Part shown: positions 40,482 to 43,688 of the stretch, one piece after another
Position numbering within the stretch: position 1 is the first letter of the stretch
Layout: each line of letters opens with the position of its first letter
Assembly (NCBI GenBank): GCA_021324185.1
Contig: JAJPJN010000027.1
Span: forward strand, 1-43,688
Origin: Terriglobia bacterium
GTDB lineage: Bacteria > Acidobacteriota > Terriglobia > Bryobacterales > Bryobacteraceae
Direction of reading: 5' to 3'
Length of the DNA stretch: 43,688 bases
Program-made: the position numbers and the translations under genes
Notes under the pieces: generated by a model
The model's input: the letters and a program-made list of their open reading frames with translations, nothing else
Databases searched by the model: none
Told to the model about the DNA's origin: nothing

Positions 40482-41124
40482 GACGAACACTCGAATGCGT
40501 GAAAAAGAGCGAGCCGGCGAAAAAGGCTCAGTTATTGAATTTCAGTCGAAGTTGCCTCAAACGCCGGTTGCAGACCACGTGCGCGAAATACTCCGCCTGT
40601 TGGGCGAAGATACCGGCCGCGAGGGGTTGGTCCGCACGCCAGAGCGTATGGAGAAGGCGCTGCGTTATTTGACCAGCGGCTACTCGGCAGATGTGCAAAA
40701 AATTGTTAACGGCGCGCTCTTCGACGTCGAATATGACGAGGTTGTCATCGTTCGCGATATCGAGTTCTTCAGCATGTGCGAACACCATATGCTCCCCTTC
40801 TTCGGCAAGATGCACGTCGCCTATTTACCCGGCAAGAAAGTGATCGGGCTCAGCAAGATTCCTCGCATTGTGGACGTTTTTGCACGACGCCTGCAGATTC
40901 AGGAGCGGCTCACGACGCAAGTTGCCGAGACTCTTCAGGATCTCCTTTCGCCGCGCGGGGTTGCCGTCGTCTGCGAGGCGCGTCACTTTTGCATGATGAT
41001 GCGTGGTGTCGAAAAACAGCATTCGGGCGCTATCACCAGCGCCATGCTGGGCGCGTTTCGAAACAACAAAGAGACCCGCAACGAGCTGCTTTCGCTGATT
41101 GGCCCGCGATCGCAGACCATCTGA
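40474..41124 (+). CDS. folE: GTP cyclohydrolase I (FolE)
   Basis: FolE converts GTP to 7,8-dihydroneopterin triphosphate, the substrate of the PTPS enzymes encoded just upstream. Family marks are [16 protein letters not shown], the zinc/active-site motif [31 protein letters not shown] with QERLT directly behind, and [13 protein letters not shown]. The enzyme is about 216 residues from the ATG at 40474; the basic N-terminal 20 residues are poorly conserved, and starts at GTG 40462 or ATG 40495 are also possible. The overlap with the second PTPS gene implies translational coupling of all three genes. Confidence 0.92.
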   Translation: MRKTNTRMREKERAGEKGSVIEFQSKLPQTPVADHVREILRLLGEDTGREGLVRTPERMEKALRYLTSGYSADVQKIVNGALFDVEYDEVVIVRDIEFFSMCEHHMLPFFGKMHVAYLPGKKVIGLSKIPRIVDVFARRLQIQERLTTQVAETLQDLLSPRGVAVVCEARHFCMMMRGVEKQHSGAITSAMLGAFRNNKETRNELLSLIGPRSQTI

Positions 41125-41156
41125 CCGCCGGAGTGGAGAACCCATCAGTCCGGCGG
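41125..41156 (+). terminator. Hairpin directly after folE
   Basis: A perfect 8-bp GC-rich stem (41125-41132 with 41149-41156) encloses a 16-base loop and begins with the base after the folE stop codon. There is no T-tract, so termination by this element alone is uncertain; it may stabilise the mRNA end. Confidence 0.4.
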
Positions 41157-41216
41157 GCGCTTTCCATCGTCCGGCTCACGTTTCTGCTGTTCCCGGTTGC
41201 ATGCTAGCATCGGGTC

Positions 41217-41594
41217 ATGAATGACCAGAGCCGCCTGTTTGAGGCGGGTCCGGATCCTTTCGGGCGGATGTGGAAGGTGCAGTTTCGCTGGCTCCAGACA
41301 GGCATAAGCATCCGGCACGCGAACACGGTGGATGTGAAGTTTTTTGTTACGCCGGACGGTGGCGAGACAGAAGAAAAAGTGGTCTCTTTGCCCCACGAGG
41401 AGCTTCTGCGGATCGCACGTGAGAGGCAGCGGAAATTATCCGATGCCTATTGCATGCGGATCGCGGCGGCCCACCTCCGGCATATGATCGAAACTTCGGA
41501 GGACATGGAAAAGACGCTGGTTACCGTAACCCCGGAAGAATTGGCCCGGTACGACCAGCAATTGAACGGTGTAACGGTTCCACAACATCGCTAA
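41217..41594 (+). CDS. Conserved-looking hypothetical protein
   Basis: A 125-residue cytoplasmic protein with no signal peptide. The N-terminal half is predicted beta (WKVQFRWLQTGISIRHANTV, VDVKFFVTPDGG). The C-terminal half is helical, with EELLRIARERQRKLSDAYCM and AHLRHMIETSEDMEKTLVTV. I do not recognise the family. Base composition and codon use match neighbouring genes, so it is probably real. It starts 92 bases after folE. An ATG at 41217 and the following frame fit, but the ribosome site is unclear. Confidence 0.6.
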   Translation: MNDQSRLFEAGPDPFGRMWKVQFRWLQTGISIRHANTVDVKFFVTPDGGETEEKVVSLPHEELLRIARERQRKLSDAYCMRIAAAHLRHMIETSEDMEKTLVTVTPEELARYDQQLNGVTVPQHR

Positions 41595-41685
41595 TCCATT
41601 CGGGCGAGTGGAAGGCGCTCTGCCCATGCTAAGTGTATTTTGTACGCTAACAACCAACCCCGGTTCATAGTCAAACGAGGAAATT

Positions 41686-41934
41686 ATGGTCAGTTGTCCT
41701 AAGTGTGACGCTCCTATCGACGTGGAAGAAGAAGAACTCGACGAAGGCGATGTGCTCTCGTGCGATGAGTGCGGCGCCTCGTTAACGGTCGCCAGCGTAA
41801 ATCCTGTCGAACTCGAAACAGAGGACGAAGAAGACGAAGATGACGAAGATTTCGATTTCGACGAGGATGAGGACGAAGGTGAGGAAGATGAGGAGGACGA
41901 GGACGAAGAGGAAGGGGAAGAAGATTGGCGTTAA
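41686..41934 (+). CDS. LysW-like zinc-ribbon protein with long acidic tail
   Basis: An 82-residue protein. The N-terminus is a zinc ribbon with Cys4/Cys7 (CPKC) and Cys26/Cys29 (CDEC), followed by VASVNPVELE. This matches the layout of LysW, the amino-group carrier protein of bacterial lysine/arginine synthesis (CPXC, CXXC, then a D/N-P-L segment). LysW then ends in EDWGE with an essential terminal Glu. Here about 35 Asp/Glu residues are inserted and the end is EEDWR, so the Glu that would carry the substrate is absent. GAGG stands 5 bases before the ATG. No lysX/lysZ genes are nearby, so a separate role is likely. Confidence 0.7.
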   Translation: MVSCPKCDAPIDVEEEELDEGDVLSCDECGASLTVASVNPVELETEDEEDEDDEDFDFDEDEDEGEEDEEDEDEEEGEEDWR

Positions 41935-42307
41935 ATTCCTCCCGGCCGCTCTTTTAGTGTTGGCTTCGGGCGCCCCGATTTGTTTCGCCCAGGCCCAGGC
42001 TCCCGTTATTGGCGAGCCGGGTACGCAAAAGGTCCGGTCTATTGTGGGCACCGTTCTCGATGGGCATGGCGCGCCTGTACCGCACGCTATCGTTCTGCTC
42101 AAGGATATGAAGACGCTGCAGGTTCGCTCCTATATCGCGCAGGACGATGGTTCTTATCATTTCTACAATCTGAGCACTGATATCAACTGGCAGCTCCGGG
42201 CCGAAAGCGGCGGGCTCACTAGCCCCGAAAAAACCGTGGACGTCTTCAACAGCCACAAAATCGTCAAGCTCAACCTGAAGCTCAAGAAGAAGCTGAAGAC
42301 CAGTTAG
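41888..42307 (+). CDS. Secreted carboxypeptidase-regulatory-like domain protein
   Basis: The mature part (from about residue 35) is a single CarboxypepD_reg beta-sandwich: VRSIVGTVLDGHGAPVPHAI, VLLKDMKTLQVRSYIAQDDG and SYHFYNLSTDINWQLRAESGG. A signal peptide (VKFLPAALLVLASGAPICFA) precedes it. The most likely start is the ATG at 41888, with AAGG 8 bases upstream; it gives a very basic n-region (MRRTRTKRKGKK). This start lies inside the acidic tail of the LysW-like gene, in the +1 frame, giving a 47-base overlap. ATT near the acidic gene's stop is a less likely alternative. The gene may tune envelope or TonB-type proteins; the function is unknown. Confidence 0.65.
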   Translation: MRRTRTKRKGKKIGVKFLPAALLVLASGAPICFAQAQAPVIGEPGTQKVRSIVGTVLDGHGAPVPHAIVLLKDMKTLQVRSYIAQDDGSYHFYNLSTDINWQLRAESGGLTSPEKTVDVFNSHKIVKLNLKLKKKLKTS

Positions 42308-42310
42308 GCC

Positions 42311-43435
42311 TCACCGCTCGGCTGCATTTGCATCCACATCAAAGAGAAAGTACGCGCCTTGCGCGGCCAGCAGCTTGAGATGGGCTCCATCGTCCAGCAG
42401 CTTCTGCGTAGCCCAAGTGAAGTTTGTTGTATCCGCGCACAGCAGGAAATGCGGATGCTGTGAAATGAATTCGCGATAGGGCGGCACTTGAAGCGGGATG
42501 ACGCGGCTTAAAAACTGCAAATTCAGTTCGTCGCTGTTGGCGCCCGTGTAACGGATGGCATCTTCACTGCTGGTCAGATAAAACAGCCGGGACTTAACCA
42601 GCGGCAGCGCGTAGTGCTGGAACTGAAGATAAAAAACAGCGGGCGTGACGGCTACCGGCAACTCGCTGCGTTCGATCAACGGCATCCAGGCCGTATCTTC
42701 GAACGGGTGAGGAGGACCGGATAGAGATACGTTGTTGCGTGCTTCGTTCGCAAGGATCTGGGGCGGCGATTTGAACAGATACCAGGCGAAAAACACAACG
42801 ACGAATGAGGCGGCCAATACACAATCTGCGCGGCTGCTGCGATAAGCCAGCAGAACCAGTGAGAGATGGTGATACCCACCGCAATGTAGAGGATGTAGCG
42901 CGGAACAAAAGAGCCGATGAAATAGGAGAGCGGAAATATACAAAACGGAAGCAGCGCAAGCGCGATAACCGCAACTGCCTCATGCATCCTTTCCGGCGCG
43001 GGCGACGGCCGAACGCGTGAGCGGCGGAACAGGTTGGCGATGCCCCACAGGATGATACCGCTGAGGATGGGGAACAGGGCCATATCGAGGAGGATGCGAT
43101 ACGTGTTCTGAAAAATCCCGAAGTTGGGGCGGTTCCAGTAATGGCCCAGGTAATTTGCTCGCGCGGCCAGGAGTGTGAGGGTCATATCCATCGGCAAAAA
43201 AGCGCCAGGTATCGCTCGTGGTGGGAAGAGTTGCCGGGTAGTAACACCAAAGCTCGTCGTACCACAGCAGCTTCGTCTGCGCGATGGCACAGGATATCGC
43301 CCAGTAAACGATGGAAAATCCCACGATGATGAGCACGCTTCGCCGCTCAAAGAAATTGGCCACGCATTCAGCGCCAGCGCCTAATTTCCCGATGGGGGCT
43401 GAGGGGGGTAACGTTTCCTGGTCAGAAGCTAACAT
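42311..43435 (-). pseudogene. GT39-like membrane glycosyltransferase, broken by frameshifts and probable deletion
   Basis: Three overlapping minus-strand frames together look like one gene. The first begins MLASDQETL (ATG at 43435) and reaches KLLWYDELWCYYPATL, the GT-C acidic loop, then loses sense after FADGYDPHT (about 43170-43210). A second frame carries ARANYLGHYWNRPNFGIFQN and several membrane helices to about 42820. A third carries VLAASFVVVFFAWYLF and the soluble C-terminal domain to the stop at 42311. The first joint skips the helices that normally separate these parts, suggesting a deletion of perhaps 200 residues. Sequencing error could explain the second shift. Confidence 0.65.
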
Positions 43436-43560
43436 TTGGATCGAGAACCGGCGGAGGCAGAACACGAAAGTTTGAGCATAGCCCGCAAGCCGCGTGCAAA
43501 GCGATTGCTGCATGCCGGTGAACAAGGGCGGCAATCGCGCGCTTGCGAGAAAATGCCTAC

Positions 43561-43688
43561 ATGCAGCCGGACCACGCAATCCGTTCGATTCGAGAAATTG
43601 CTCTCGTGCCGATCATCCGCGCGCCCAACGCAGAAACTGCCATACAGGCTGTAGACGCGCTGCGCGAAGGCGGCATCCAGTGCGTGGA
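43561..43688 (+). CDS. 2-keto-3-deoxy-6-phosphogluconate aldolase family, 5' part only
   Basis: From the ATG at 43561 the frame stays open to the window edge, giving 42 codons. IREIALVPIIRAPNAETAIQ followed by AVDALREGGIQCV is the typical N-terminus of the KDPG/KHG aldolase family (Eda), whose members cleave 2-keto-3-deoxy-6-phosphogluconate or 4-hydroxy-2-oxoglutarate to pyruvate. The catalytic Lys lies beyond the edge. It is divergent from the broken GT39-like gene, with about 125 bases between starts; no clear promoter is seen there. Confidence 0.75.
   Translation, partial: MQPDHAIRSIREIALVPIIRAPNAETAIQAVDALREGGIQCV

Noticed and set aside
41820-41934. The GAN-rich tract considered as an expanded microsatellite
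   Set aside because: Codons alternate irregularly among GAA, GAG, GAC and GAT and the frame ends in a LysW-like EDW, which fits selection on protein charge rather than simple slippage.

Overview
The window looks like a chromosomal segment of an Acidobacteriota bacterium, probably of the Bryobacterales/Solibacter type. This is inferred from gene content: a PEP-CTERM secreted protein, the futalosine-pathway gene mqnC, RNase J, many secreted TPR proteins, an ECF41-type sigma factor with a carboxymuconolactone decarboxylase partner, DUF3467, and GTG/TTG starts in a moderately GC-rich background. No 16S gene or other decisive marker is present. No tRNA, rRNA, CRISPR array, insertion sequence or prophage was seen, and no gene-free stretch exceeds about 240 bases.

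Layout. 1-2.7 kb: PEP-CTERM protein with its own terminator, DUF4142 protein, mqnC ending in a pair of REP-like hairpins. 2.8-5.7 kb: secreted alpha/beta hydrolase and RNase J, 10 bases apart. 5.7-7.2 kb: a divergent carboxymuconolactone decarboxylase/ECF sigma pair whose intergenic region carries two facing ECF41-like promoters around a perfect dyad. 7.2-12.8 kb: TPR proteins, a small secreted protein, miaA and an orphan LytTR regulator. 12.9-17.1 kb: inositol-phosphate synthase, an epimerase and a D-aminoacylase-like enzyme with altered metal ligands. 17.1-21.2 kb: small secreted proteins, a cysteine-rich protein, a PAP2 phosphatase and a flavin oxidoreductase. 21.2-31.1 kb: mazG, M19 dipeptidase, membrane proteins, cysE, a DHHA1-type alanyl-tRNA editing protein, a DMT-like transporter and a penicillin-binding transpeptidase.

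31.2-35.1 kb is a tightly packed minus-strand operon (DUF3467, GT-C glycosyltransferase, MFS transporter, SDR) with 4-base start/stop overlaps. It is followed by a GH79-like glycosidase whose C-terminal domain is in another frame, a ZIP transporter, glcD and a TlpA-like thioredoxin. 39.6-41.1 kb is a translationally coupled pterin operon: two PTPS-family proteins and folE. The first PTPS has Glu in place of the catalytic Cys (PTPS-III-like); the second keeps Cys but has Ala in place of the catalytic Asp, so the two active sites look complementary. 41.2-43.7 kb holds a LysW-like zinc ribbon with a long acidic tail, an overlapping secreted protein, a GT39-like gene broken across three frames, and the 5' end of a KDPG-aldolase gene cut by the window edge.

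The strongest leads are the tandem PTPS pair, the bidirectional ECF promoter pair, the LysW-like protein without the usual terminal Glu, and a terminator hairpin that also carries the Shine-Dalgarno and signal-peptide codons of the next gene.
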